Shown here: piece after piece, positions 41,783 to 50,288 of the stretch
Position numbering within the stretch: position 1 is the first letter of the stretch
Layout of the letters: each line of letters opens with the position of its first letter
Origin: Bradyrhizobium sp. RP6
GTDB lineage: Bacteria; Pseudomonadota; Alphaproteobacteria; Rhizobiales; Xanthobacteraceae
DNA: 64,000 bases
Reading direction: 5' to 3'
Assembly: GCF_003837805.1 (NCBI RefSeq)
Contig: NZ_RQIT01000016.1
Location: 1 to 64,000 of the forward strand
Notes under the pieces: model-generated
The model's database searches: none
Told to the model about the DNA's origin: nothing
Seen by the model: only the letters and a program-made list of their open reading frames with translations
Program-made: the position numbers and the translations under genes

Positions 41783-44700
41783 TTACTCCGCCGCGGGGTG
41801 CACGAAGTTCTTCGGTACGCGGGGCGCCTCCGCTGGTGCCGCTCCGTGATGATCGTCCGTCTCGGCGTCCTCGCTGTGCACGATCAGCCGCTTGCCGAAG
41901 CGCCAGATCAGGGCGCCGAAATCATCCATCACCATGAACATCGCGGGCACGAACACCAGCGACAGGATGGTCGAGAAGATCAGGCCACCGATCACCGCGA
42001 GCGCCATCGGCGAGCGGAATTCGCCGCCGGCGCCGACCGCGAGCGCGCTCGGCATCATGCCGGCGGCCATCGCGATCGTGGTCATCACGATCGGCCGGGC
42101 GCGCTTCATGCCGGCGTCGATCATGGCTTCCTCGCGCGGCTTGCCGGCTCGAATGGCTTCGATCGCGAATTCCACCAGCATGATCGCGTTCTTGGTGACG
42201 ATACCCATCAGCATCAGGATGCCGATCCACACCGGCGTGGTGAGCTGCTTGCCGGTGACGAGCAGTGCGGCAATGGCGCCGCCGATCGAGAGCGGCAGCG
42301 AGAACAGGATGGTGATCGGCTGCAGGAAGGTGCCGAACAGCAGCACCAGCACGGCGTAGACCATCATCAGGCCCGCCGTGATCGCGGTGGCGAAGCCGTC
42401 GGATAGTTCGTTCAGGCTTTCGGCATCGCCGGACGGTGAGACCTTCACGCCTTTCGGCAGGGTCTTCATGACGGGCAGGTCGTAGATCTTCTTGGTGGCA
42501 TCGCCGAGCGCGGCGGAGCCGACGAGGTCGGCCGCGACGGTTGCCTGCCGCTCACGGTCGTAGCGGTTGATGCTGGTCGGACCCTGGTCGAGCTTGACGT
42601 CGGCGATAACCGAGAGCGGCACGCCGCCCTTCTCGCCGCGCTCGCCGAGCGGCACGCGGAGCTGCTCGAGCGTCTTCAGATTGCCGCGCGCGGCATCTTC
42701 GAGCTGTACCCGGATCGGGACCAGGCGATCGCCGACGTCGAATTTGGCCAGGGCAGGGCCGACGTCGCCGATGGTGGCCACACGGATGGTCTGCGACAGG
42801 CTTTCGGTGGACACGCCGAGCCGTGCGGCGAGATCGGCGCGCGGTTCGATACGCAGCTCGGGACGCTCCAGCGAGGTCTCCGAGATCACATTGGAGATGG
42901 TGGGAATGCGCTTCATCTGCGTCGCAAGCTCGCTCGCGACGTTGTTGACGATGTTGGGATCGACACCGGTCACCACCAGCGAGATCGCGCGCAGGCCGTT
43001 CTCGTCCAGGAACCAGAAGCGGATATCGGGAACGTTCTCCAGCTCCTGGCTGATCGAGAATTCAAGCTCGCGCTGGGTGATGTCGCGGCTGTTCTTGGGC
43101 GTGTAATTGATGATCAGGGCGGCGCGCCGGACTTCCTGGGTCCCCGGCGGGACGCGCCCGCCGTCGACGAAGATGCTCTTGACCTCGGGCCGCTTGCGTA
43201 GGCGCGCGACGATGTCCTCGGTGACCTTTTCGGTGTAGGCGAGCTGGGTGCCCGGCGGCAGCTCGAGGGCAAGCAGCGAGCGGGCGCTGTCCTGCGCCGG
43301 CAGGAAACCCTGCGGCAGCAGCGTGATGCTCCAGATCGAGGCGGCGAAGACGCCGAGGCCGATCAGCACCGTGATGAAATAGTGTCTCACCGACCAGGCC
43401 ACGATTCGATGATAGGACCGCAATATGCGGCCGGGCGGCGGTTCCACATGCGTATGGTGCTTGAGGAAGTAGGCTGCCAAAACTGGGGTGACGAAGCGGG
43501 CCGCGAGCAGCGAGAAGAACACCTGCACCGAGACGGTGATGCCGAACTGCTTGAAGAACTGTCCGGCGATGCCCGACATGAAGCTCGCGGGTGCGAAGAT
43601 CGCGATGATGGTCAGCGAGATCGCGATGACCGCGAGGCCGATCTCGTCGGCGGCCTCCAGCGCGGCGCGGTAGGGCGACTTGCCCATGTTCATGTGCCGG
43701 ACGATGTTCTCGATCTCGACGATGGCATCGTCGACGAGAATGCCGGTCGACAGCGTGATGGCGAGAAAGCTGACGAGGTTCAGCGAGAAGCCGAGCAGGT
43801 CCATCGCCCAGAACGCCGGGAAGATCGACAGCGGCAGCGAGATCGCGGCGATGACGGTCGCGCGCAGGTCGCGCAGGAACAGCAGCACGATGACGACGGC
43901 GAGGATGGCGCCTTCGAACAGGGTCGAGATCGCCGCGTGGTAATTGCCGTTGGTGTATTCGACCGAGGTGTCGATCACCTTCAGATCGACGTCGGGATAG
44001 GCGGCTTTCAGCGCGTTGATCCGCTTCTGCACGGCTTCGGCGACCTTCACGTCGCTGGCGCCCTTGGAACGCTTGATGCCGAGCGCGACCACGGGCTCGC
44101 CATTGAAGCGGGCGAAGGTGCGGCGGTCGGCGATGGTGTCGGTGACGGTGCCGAGATCATCGAGCCGGACCTCGCCGCCGCCGAACAGCGGGATCATGGT
44201 GCCGGCGAGATCGCCCAGCGTCTTGGCGCCCGCGAGCGTGCGGATCGCCTGGTCGTTCTTGCCGATCTCGGCGCGGCCGCCGGCGACGTCGACATTGGTG
44301 CCGCGCAGGCTCTGGCTGACATTGACGGCAGTCAGGCCCATGGCCTGCAAGCGATCGGGATCGAGCGAGACCAGGATCTCGCGCTCGACACCGCCGATGC
44401 GCTCGACCTGCGCGACGCCGCGCACGCCCTGCAGCGCGCGCTTGACCACGTCGTCGACGAAATAAGAGAGCTGCTCCGGCGTCTTGCCGGGCGAGATCGC
44501 GGCATAGGTGACGATCGGCAGGCCGATGACGTCGACGCGCTGGATCAGCGGCTCGGTGACGTTCTGCGGCAGGTTGGAGCGCACGCGCGTCACCGCGTCC
44601 TTGACGTCGTTGAGCGCGCGGTCGGTGTTGGTCTCGAGTGCGAACTGGATCGTGGTGACCGACAGTCCGTCGGTGATCGAGGAAGTGATGTGCCTGACGC

Positions 44701-44932
44701 CCTCGACGCCGGAGACCGCGTCTTCAACCGTCTTGGTGACCTGGGATTCGAGCTCGGCTGGCGCTGCGCCAAACTGCGAGACCGCAACCGAGATCACGGG
44801 GATGTCGGCCGAGGGCAGCCGCGTCACCGCAAGCTTGGTGAAGGAGGTCCAGCCGAGAACCAGGAGGATGATCGAAAAGACGACAGACGGCAGCGGATGA
44901 CGTATAGACCATGCCGAGATATTGAGAGCCAT
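41783..44932 (-). CDS. RND efflux pump, inner-membrane permease
   Basis: 1049 residues, the usual AcrB/MexB-type length, with 12 transmembrane helices and two large periplasmic loops. The proton-relay Asp pair is intact in TGILVDDAIVEIENIVRHM near residue 405. It starts with ISAWSIRHPLPSVVFSIILLVLGWTSF and ends with a short cytoplasmic tail. It pumps drugs, metals or other compounds with the adaptor encoded just upstream (1-bp overlap). No outer-membrane channel gene is nearby. Confidence 0.93.
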   Translation of the reverse strand: MALNISAWSIRHPLPSVVFSIILLVLGWTSFTKLAVTRLPSADIPVISVAVSQFGAAPAELESQVTKTVEDAVSGVEGVRHITSSITDGLSVTTIQFALETNTDRALNDVKDAVTRVRSNLPQNVTEPLIQRVDVIGLPIVTYAAISPGKTPEQLSYFVDDVVKRALQGVRGVAQVERIGGVEREILVSLDPDRLQAMGLTAVNVSQSLRGTNVDVAGGRAEIGKNDQAIRTLAGAKTLGDLAGTMIPLFGGGEVRLDDLGTVTDTIADRRTFARFNGEPVVALGIKRSKGASDVKVAEAVQKRINALKAAYPDVDLKVIDTSVEYTNGNYHAAISTLFEGAILAVVIVLLFLRDLRATVIAAISLPLSIFPAFWAMDLLGFSLNLVSFLAITLSTGILVDDAIVEIENIVRHMNMGKSPYRAALEAADEIGLAVIAISLTIIAIFAPASFMSGIAGQFFKQFGITVSVQVFFSLLAARFVTPVLAAYFLKHHTHVEPPPGRILRSYHRIVAWSVRHYFITVLIGLGVFAASIWSITLLPQGFLPAQDSARSLLALELPPGTQLAYTEKVTEDIVARLRKRPEVKSIFVDGGRVPPGTQEVRRAALIINYTPKNSRDITQRELEFSISQELENVPDIRFWFLDENGLRAISLVVTGVDPNIVNNVASELATQMKRIPTISNVISETSLERPELRIEPRADLAARLGVSTESLSQTIRVATIGDVGPALAKFDVGDRLVPIRVQLEDAARGNLKTLEQLRVPLGERGEKGGVPLSVIADVKLDQGPTSINRYDRERQATVAADLVGSAALGDATKKIYDLPVMKTLPKGVKVSPSGDAESLNELSDGFATAITAGLMMVYAVLVLLFGTFLQPITILFSLPLSIGGAIAALLVTGKQLTTPVWIGILMLMGIVTKNAIMLVEFAIEAIRAGKPREEAMIDAGMKRARPIVMTTIAMAAGMMPSALAVGAGGEFRSPMALAVIGGLIFSTILSLVFVPAMFMVMDDFGALIWRFGKRLIVHSEDAETDDHHGAAPAEAPRVPKNFVHPAAE

Positions 44933-45861
44933 CAGCGTACCCGCGTGCGATCGAGTTCATCGGCGAACATGGTCTTGATCTGGTCGCCGTCATGGAGCGA
45001 AGAGCCGGCGTCGGCCACGACGATTTCGCCGACCTCGAGGCCTTCCAGGATTTCCGTCGAGGTGTCGGACGACAGTCCGACCCGCACTTTGCGCGTCTCG
45101 ACGACATTGCCTTTGACGACCTGCACCATGAGATGGTCGATCGCGGTCTTGGGGATCGAGACGCCGCAGCTGCGCTTGGCGTCGATCGAGGCGCGGGCGA
45201 ACACGCCGACCTTGAGTGATGGATTGTTGGCGACGCTGATGCGGACGCGCCCGAGCTGGGTCGTGCGGTCGATTTCGGGGGCGACCAGCCGGACGCGTCC
45301 GATCAGATCGGGCGCGTCGTCGCGGCTGATGCGCACGGTCGCGCCGGGGCTGAGCTTGGACATGTGCACGGCCGGCACCTGGGCGTCGAGCTCGATCTCG
45401 TTGTTGACGGCGATGCGGAACATCGGACCGGCCTGCGGCGAGGCCGGCGCTCCGACGATGGTGCGGACCTCGGTGATGAGCCCCGGCGCGGTTGCTTTCA
45501 GCGAGATCGGGCCTTGTGGGCCGGGTCGCTGCGGCTGGCCAGGGATCTGCGGCGGCGCAGTCAGGCGCGCCAGCTCCTGGTTGTCGGCGACGACGGCGCC
45601 CTCGGCGACAAAGAGATCGGTGACCCTGGAGCCTTCCTGGTCGGCAACGACCACCGCCTCGCGGCGCGGCACGAAGAAACCGGTCACCCGCACCAGGTCG
45701 GAGAAGCAGGCGTTGGTCGACTTCGTCACGATGACGAGCGCCTCGCCCGGCGTCTCCTTCGCTTCGGGGCGATGCCGATGCTCGAACAGATAATAGCCGA
45801 CACCGAGCGCGGCGACGAACACCACGGTTCCGACTGGCTTGAGATATTCGGTCAAATTCAT
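44932..45861 (-). CDS. RND efflux adaptor (membrane fusion protein)
   Basis: 309 residues from the ATG at 45861. An N-terminal membrane anchor (about 8-25) is followed by ACFSDLVRVTGFFVPRREAVVVADQEGSRVTDLFVAEGAVVADNQELARL (lipoyl/hairpin region), LKATAPGLITEVRTIVGA and SPGATVRISRDDAPDLIGRVRLVAPEIDRTTQLGRVRISV (barrel). It joins the pump to an outer-membrane channel. The stop overlaps the pump's start, and the protein is a paralogue of the orphan adaptor at 17671. Confidence 0.9.
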   Translation of the reverse strand: MNLTEYLKPVGTVVFVAALGVGYYLFEHRHRPEAKETPGEALVIVTKSTNACFSDLVRVTGFFVPRREAVVVADQEGSRVTDLFVAEGAVVADNQELARLTAPPQIPGQPQRPGPQGPISLKATAPGLITEVRTIVGAPASPQAGPMFRIAVNNEIELDAQVPAVHMSKLSPGATVRISRDDAPDLIGRVRLVAPEIDRTTQLGRVRISVANNPSLKVGVFARASIDAKRSCGVSIPKTAIDHLMVQVVKGNVVETRKVRVGLSSDTSTEILEGLEVGEIVVADAGSSLHDGDQIKTMFADELDRTRVR

Positions 45862-45931
45862 CGCCGGATCATCCTGGCCTGGCTCACGGCCATCCGCACG
45901 AGGCCCAAACAGAGCGTTTCCCTGAAACAAA

Positions 45932-45955
45932 GCGTCCCGCAAGGTTGCGGGACGC
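45932..45955 (-). terminator. Intrinsic terminator after the OmpA-like gene
   Basis: GCGTCCCGCAA (45932-45942) pairs perfectly with TTGCGGGACGC (45945-45955) around GG. Read leftward, the stem is followed by TTTGTTTC. It ends the leftward transcript of the OmpA-like gene before the efflux operon. Confidence 0.72.
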
Positions 45956-46017
45956 GCTTTGGAAGCGAGACCTTACACCACATCACGACTCGTGACTGCA
46001 AAGGATTTAAGTCGAGC

Positions 46018-46683
46018 TCACTTCGACGCGGTGGTCTTGTTTTCCATGTTGACGACCTGCACGCGGCGATTGACCTCTGCCAGCGGCTGGCTCGGATTCT
46101 TGAGCTTGCTCTTGCCATAGCCGACGGTGACGAGATCGGTCGCGGAGATGTTGTATTTCTCGATGAGGTAGCGTTTGATCGAATCGGCGCGACGCTCCGA
46201 CAGGTCCTGGTTGTAGGCTTCGCCGCCGGCGGCATCGGTGTGGCCGGCGACCACGAAGGTCGAGCCCTTCAGGTCGGGACTGGTCAGCGCCCGGCCGAGC
46301 GCCTGCACCGACGGCATCGATTTGGCGCTGATGTTGGCGGAGTTGTAGTCGAACGTGATTTCGAGATCGATGTTCGGCTTGTCCTTGGCGACTGAAGCAA
46401 TTTCCTCGCGCTCGGTCGAGGACAGCGAACGCGTTGAGCGGCCGCGCACGGACTGCAGCAGCTTGGTCTCCGCCGCGTTCGGCGTGGCCTCGGTCGGCGG
46501 GGCGATCGAGAGGCCGCGGGTCAGGGGCTTCTTGGCTGGCGGTGCGAGTGCGCGGACGATCTCGTCCTCGGTGATATTCTTGCTGTTGCTGTCATCTGCT
46601 GCGTATGCGCGCGGCAATGACAGAGCGGCGCCGACGACGATGATGGACAGGATCGCCGTAAGTCCCTTTGCAGCCAATCTCAT
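46018..46683 (-). CDS. OmpA-family outer-membrane protein
   Basis: 221 residues from the ATG at 46683, which has a perfect AGGAGG 8 bases upstream. A signal peptide (about 1-28) is followed by a linker and the OmpA peptidoglycan-binding domain (about 108-215): ITFDYNSANISAKSMPSVQALGRAL, FVVAGHTDAAGG and NQDLSERRADSIKRYL, with the Asp and Arg that hold diaminopimelate. There is no beta-barrel part. It follows the pseudo-caspase/TPR gene by 144 bp in the same direction and may be co-transcribed. Confidence 0.88.
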   Translation of the reverse strand: MRLAAKGLTAILSIIVVGAALSLPRAYAADDSNSKNITEDEIVRALAPPAKKPLTRGLSIAPPTEATPNAAETKLLQSVRGRSTRSLSSTEREEIASVAKDKPNIDLEITFDYNSANISAKSMPSVQALGRALTSPDLKGSTFVVAGHTDAAGGEAYNQDLSERRADSIKRYLIEKYNISATDLVTVGYGKSKLKNPSQPLAEVNRRVQVVNMENKTTASK

Positions 46684-46827
46684 TGCCAGTCCCTCCTGCT
46701 CAGCCAGCTTGCGTGCTTCCAAGTTTCAGCAATAAGCCTCGGAAAAGGCCTCTTGCGGCATCCGCCCATTAGTCTTTCTTGGCCCGTTCAAGGTTCGAGG
46801 CTTCGACTGCCTCAACTCGAAAAAATA

Positions 46828-48354
46828 TCAACGCACTCCGTAGCTTGCGAATTCCTGAACGATGTTCGGATCCATCGCCTTTGCATTGGCGATGTCCAGC
46901 GCTCCTTCCTGGGCGGAGCCGTTGCGTTGCTTGGCAAGGCCCCGTCCGTAGAGCGAAGAGGTCAGGCGCGGGTTGATCTTCAGGGCCGCGTCGAAATCGG
47001 CGATGGCGTTCTTCACGGCGCCCGACTTGAGGTTGACGAGTCCCCGGCTGTCCAGTGCATCGACGAAGTTCGGCCGCAGCCGCAGTGCCTCGTTGCAATC
47101 CTTCAGCGCCCCCTGAAGGTCGCCGACCACGGTGCGGGTCCAGCAACGGTTGTTCAGCGCTTCGACGTCCTTCGAGTTGATCCGGAGGGTGTCGTCGAAA
47201 TCCTTGATGGCGAGGTTGTAGGCGCCCTTGCTGGCATAGACCTGGCCGCGCCGGTACAGCGCGTTCACGTCGTCTGGATTGGCGGCAATCTTGGCGGTCA
47301 GGCCCTTGATCGTGGGATCATCGGCCAGGACGGCGGCACTTGGGCCGCTCTCTGTGCTCGGCGCCGGACCGGGATCAATCGGTTTCACCGGCGGCGGTGG
47401 TGGCGGCAAAGCAGCCTCGATCTGCGGCTTCGGCGCGGGCGCAGGCGGCGCGGGAGGAGCCGGTGCTGCAGCGGTGTCGGCCGGCTTCGGCGGCGGAGGT
47501 GGCGTCGGTGGGGCGGGCGGAGCCGGCGCCGGGTTGTTGGCGACGACGGCCGGCGCAGCCGGAGGCGCAGGCGGCGGCGTCGTTGCGGGACGCGATCCGC
47601 CGGCGCCCGGAATGAACGAGAAGTCTTCGGCCAAGGAGGAGGAAATCCACGGCACCTGCTCGCCGCGCGAGGCGCGGGTAACGCCCATCTTGGTGCGGTT
47701 CAGCGTCTCCTCGGCCATCAGGTCGGGGACGCGGATCTCCTTCAGCAACTCCTGGACGAACAGGCTGTGATCGCCACCGGCGTCCGAGACCACCGAGGCC
47801 AGCGCCGCCGAGTACATTACCAGCGTGCCGTTGGGCGCGATGACCGGGGTCAGGCCGGCCGAGAAGCTGCGGAACCGGCGCTCGAACGGGTTGCGCCTGG
47901 ACGCATCGATCAGCGCGATCTTGACGCCGGCGCCGCGGCTGTTGAGCTCGCCGAGCACGGTCTCGAGGCTGAAACCATCGCGGCGCACGTCGGACTCCGT
48001 CCAGATCTGCGCATCGACCGGCAGCAAGTAGCTCTGGCGCGCCGACTGGACGCCGAAACCGCTGAAGAACACCAGCGCCACCGATCCCGGCTTGATCTTG
48101 CCGTAGAGCTTGTCGAAGGCGCGGCGCATCGCGTCGCCGGTCAGGTTCTCGCCGATCTCGACCGAGAAGCCGTCCCGCTTGAGCTCATCGGCTACGTCGC
48201 GCGCATCGTTGATCGGTTCCTTCAGCGGAGCATCCGCGTCCGGATATTTGGCGTTGCCGATGACAAGCGCAAAACGGTCGCCGGCCGCAAGCGATGGGGC
48301 AGTCGGGACAAGCGAGACGAGCAAGAGCAGAAGAACAAAGAAGCGAATTCTCAT
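46828..48354 (-). CDS. Pseudo-caspase with TPR repeats
   Basis: 508 residues. A signal peptide (about 1-24) precedes a caspase-like p20 domain (about 25-260) that lacks both catalytic residues: VFFSGFGVQSARQSYLLPVDA has Phe100 instead of His, and LIDASRRNPFERRF has Ser152 instead of Cys. A strongly Pro/Ala-rich linker (about 268-345) leads to four tetratricopeptide repeats (about 360-495, for example VNALYRRGQVYASKGAYNLAIKDFDDTLRI). The domain closely matches the protein at 16663-17511. Likely an exported binding or scaffold protein. Confidence 0.88.
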   Translation of the reverse strand: MRIRFFVLLLLLVSLVPTAPSLAAGDRFALVIGNAKYPDADAPLKEPINDARDVADELKRDGFSVEIGENLTGDAMRRAFDKLYGKIKPGSVALVFFSGFGVQSARQSYLLPVDAQIWTESDVRRDGFSLETVLGELNSRGAGVKIALIDASRRNPFERRFRSFSAGLTPVIAPNGTLVMYSAALASVVSDAGGDHSLFVQELLKEIRVPDLMAEETLNRTKMGVTRASRGEQVPWISSSLAEDFSFIPGAGGSRPATTPPPAPPAAPAVVANNPAPAPPAPPTPPPPPKPADTAAAPAPPAPPAPAPKPQIEAALPPPPPPVKPIDPGPAPSTESGPSAAVLADDPTIKGLTAKIAANPDDVNALYRRGQVYASKGAYNLAIKDFDDTLRINSKDVEALNNRCWTRTVVGDLQGALKDCNEALRLRPNFVDALDSRGLVNLKSGAVKNAIADFDAALKINPRLTSSLYGRGLAKQRNGSAQEGALDIANAKAMDPNIVQEFASYGVR

Positions 48355-48720
48355 AATCAGCGCGGTCCAGCCAAAAAGGCGCCGTTCCAGCTTGCGCCGC
48401 GGCGACCTTAACTTACGCTTCCTGCATTATCAAACCGGGGACGGGGGGCGTCAACCGCTTGGAGATTCGGCACTATCGTAGCGATTGACCGCAACGTATG
48501 GGCGTGCCGCGAGGGGATAGACGGGCTGTCATGACGGTACTCGGCGCGGCCTGGTTCGATCCTATCGGCAGCATGTTAGGGCAACCGTTGCGATGAAAAA
48601 TGTGATTGGTCTCACATTGCGGGACCGGCTCCCGGCGCAATGCCCCGTTTGACCTTTCCTGCCGACGATGGCTTGGTGTGCTCGATCGTCCCGGAAGATC
48701 CAACTCAGAAAAGCAAGACC
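48355..48720. other. Divergent intergenic region, 366 bp
   Basis: Between a leftward and a rightward gene. It should contain both promoters. An in-frame ATG at 48640 would extend the lactonase-like gene by 27 residues, but that extension is poorly protein-like. Nothing else recognised. Confidence 0.35.
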
Positions 48721-49527
48721 ATGGGAAACGTCTACGAAATCTACGCCCTTCGCTATGCGACGATGTCGCCGCGCACCCCCAGCATGAACTTCCTGGCGCC
48801 CGATCCACATGACAGTGCGGCGCAGGACCTCGACTATTTCGTCTGGCTGATCCGCGGCGGTGGCCGCGACATTCTGGTCGATACCGGCTTCAATGCCGAG
48901 GAAGCGAGCGCGAGGGCGCGCAAACTCACGCTCAATCCCGTCGATGCGCTGGAGCGTTTCGGCGTCGCGGCTTCGAGCATCCGCGACGTCATCGTGACGC
49001 ATCTGCATTACGACCATGCCGGCAATCTCGACCGCTTCCCGAACGCGCGTTTCCATCTGCAGGAGCGCGAGATGGCTTACGCGACGGGACGCTGCATGTG
49101 CAACGGACTGCTGCGACATCCGTTCTCGGTCGAGCACGTCACGCAGATGGTGCGCCATGTCTATGGCGAGCGTGTCAATTTCTATTCCGGTGACGGCGAG
49201 GTTGCTCCAGGCATGACCGTGCACCGCGTCGGCGGGCATTCTGACGGCTTGCAGGTGGTCAGGGTCGAAACCGCGCGCGGTCCGGTCGTGCTGGCATCCG
49301 ATGCCGCGCATTACTACGCCAATCTGCAGCGCAGGAGCCCGTTCCCCATCGTCTACAATGTCGGCGACATGGCGCAGGGTTGGGAGACGATCGAGCGTCT
49401 CGCTGGGCACCCCGATAGATTCATCCCCGGCCACGATCCGATCGTGACCGAGATCTATCCGCGCGCCAGCGACAAGGTCGACGCCTGGGCACTGCATTTG
49501 CCACCGACGCGGTCGTTTGCGAAGTGA
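48721..49527 (+). CDS. MBL-fold lactonase-like hydrolase
   Basis: 268 residues from the ATG at 48721. The two-zinc motif HLHYDH is intact (His94, His96, Asp98, His99), with GGHSDGLQVVRV near 175 and VLASDAAHYY near 200 supplying further ligands, and GHDP near the end. This pattern is that of the AiiA-like N-acyl-homoserine lactonase branch of metallo-beta-lactamase proteins. Quorum-signal breakdown or another lactone hydrolysis is possible. It stands just left of the homogentisate cluster but is separated from it by a repeat. Confidence 0.8.
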   Translation: MGNVYEIYALRYATMSPRTPSMNFLAPDPHDSAAQDLDYFVWLIRGGGRDILVDTGFNAEEASARARKLTLNPVDALERFGVAASSIRDVIVTHLHYDHAGNLDRFPNARFHLQEREMAYATGRCMCNGLLRHPFSVEHVTQMVRHVYGERVNFYSGDGEVAPGMTVHRVGGHSDGLQVVRVETARGPVVLASDAAHYYANLQRRSPFPIVYNVGDMAQGWETIERLAGHPDRFIPGHDPIVTEIYPRASDKVDAWALHLPPTRSFAK

Positions 49528-49537
49528 CGGTGTAGCC

Positions 49538-49629
49538 GTCATTCCGGGGCGCGCGGCGCGCGAACCCGGAATCCAGAAGTTGTGGCGCGAGATTCCGGGT
49601 TCGCCGCTCTGCGGCGCCCCGGAATGACG
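49538..49629. repeat. Interspersed palindromic repeat
   Basis: GTCATTCCGGGGCGCGC at the left pairs with GCGCCCCGGAATGACG at the right, with inner CGAACCCGGAATCCAG/GATTCCGGGTTCG arms. Same class as 57958-58053 and 63555-63663. It lies between convergent genes and may also stop transcription. Confidence 0.8.
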
Positions 49630-49635
49630 GAGGAG

Positions 49636-50178
49636 CTAATAGGCCTGCTTGGCGTCGGCTTCTTCGCTGGTCTGGATCAGGTCGAGGCTCTGCTCGATCT
49701 TGCCGAGCAGGGCCGAGAGTTGCTTGCGCTCCTGCGCCGAGAGGCAGGCGAGGATCTCGTCTTCCCGCCGCAGCAATTGCGGGAAAAGCTCTTCGTACAG
49801 CGCGCGGCCCTTCTGCGTCAGTTGCAGGCGGAATTCGCGGCGGTCGGCCTCGTTCTCGACCCGTTCGATCAGGTCGTCATTGAGCAGCGTGGTCACCGCG
49901 CGGCTGATGGTGGATTTATGCGTGCGCGTGCATTGCGCGACGTACTGCGCGCTGCAGGCGTCGTTGCGGAAGCCGAGGGTGGCGATCACGCGCCAGGCCG
50001 GAATGTCGAGGCCATGTCGTTCCTGATATTCGACCGAAAGCGCGGAACTGACTTCCGCTGCGAGCCGGTTGAGGCGGAACGGCACGAACTTGAACAGGTC
50101 GAGCCGTGGCTTTGGCCGCGCTGAAGCCTCGCCGGCCTCACGCGCCTTCAGCGCGATGTCGCTGGATGTCCTCGCCAA
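49636..50178 (-). CDS. MarR-family regulator of the homogentisate cluster
   Basis: 180 residues. The winged helix spans about 60-130 (DIPAWRVIATLGFRNDACSAQYVAQCTRTHKSTISRAVTTLLNDDLIERVENEADRREFRLQLTQKGRALYEEL), with helical dimer arms on each side. It is divergent from the FAD monooxygenase gene across 110 bp, where a dyad at 50228-50245 is a good operator. By position it probably represses the monooxygenase-hmgA-fahA genes until an aromatic inducer binds. Confidence 0.88.
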   Translation of the reverse strand: MARTSSDIALKAREAGEASARPKPRLDLFKFVPFRLNRLAAEVSSALSVEYQERHGLDIPAWRVIATLGFRNDACSAQYVAQCTRTHKSTISRAVTTLLNDDLIERVENEADRREFRLQLTQKGRALYEELFPQLLRREDEILACLSAQERKQLSALLGKIEQSLDLIQTSEEADAKQAY

Positions 50179-50227
50179 GCAAAGCGCTCCGAATTCCAGT
50201 TGACGGCCGGCCGGCTCCGGTCCAAAA

Positions 50228-50245
50228 TAGTTGCACGTGAGACTA
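50228..50245. promoter_or_regulatory. Likely MarR operator
   Basis: TAGTTGCACGTGAGACTA is an imperfect 18-bp dyad centred on CACGTG with TAGT/ACTA outer arms. It lies 50 bp from the MarR start and 43 bp from the monooxygenase start, ideal for controlling both directions. Size and position fit MarR-type operators. Confidence 0.5.
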
Positions 50246-50288
50246 TCTAGCAGATCAGTCCTCTCCTGACCAGAGCCGAGATTAGTGT

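Noticed and set aside
43382..45793. 803-codon open frame on the plus strand
   Set aside because: Antisense to the RND pump and adaptor genes; no domain, low-complexity Asp/Arg/Gly.
47340..47620. Repetitive GGCGGC-rich stretch as a possible CRISPR or tandem array
   Set aside because: It encodes the Pro/Ala-rich linker of the pseudo-caspase/TPR protein; repeats are irregular and in frame.
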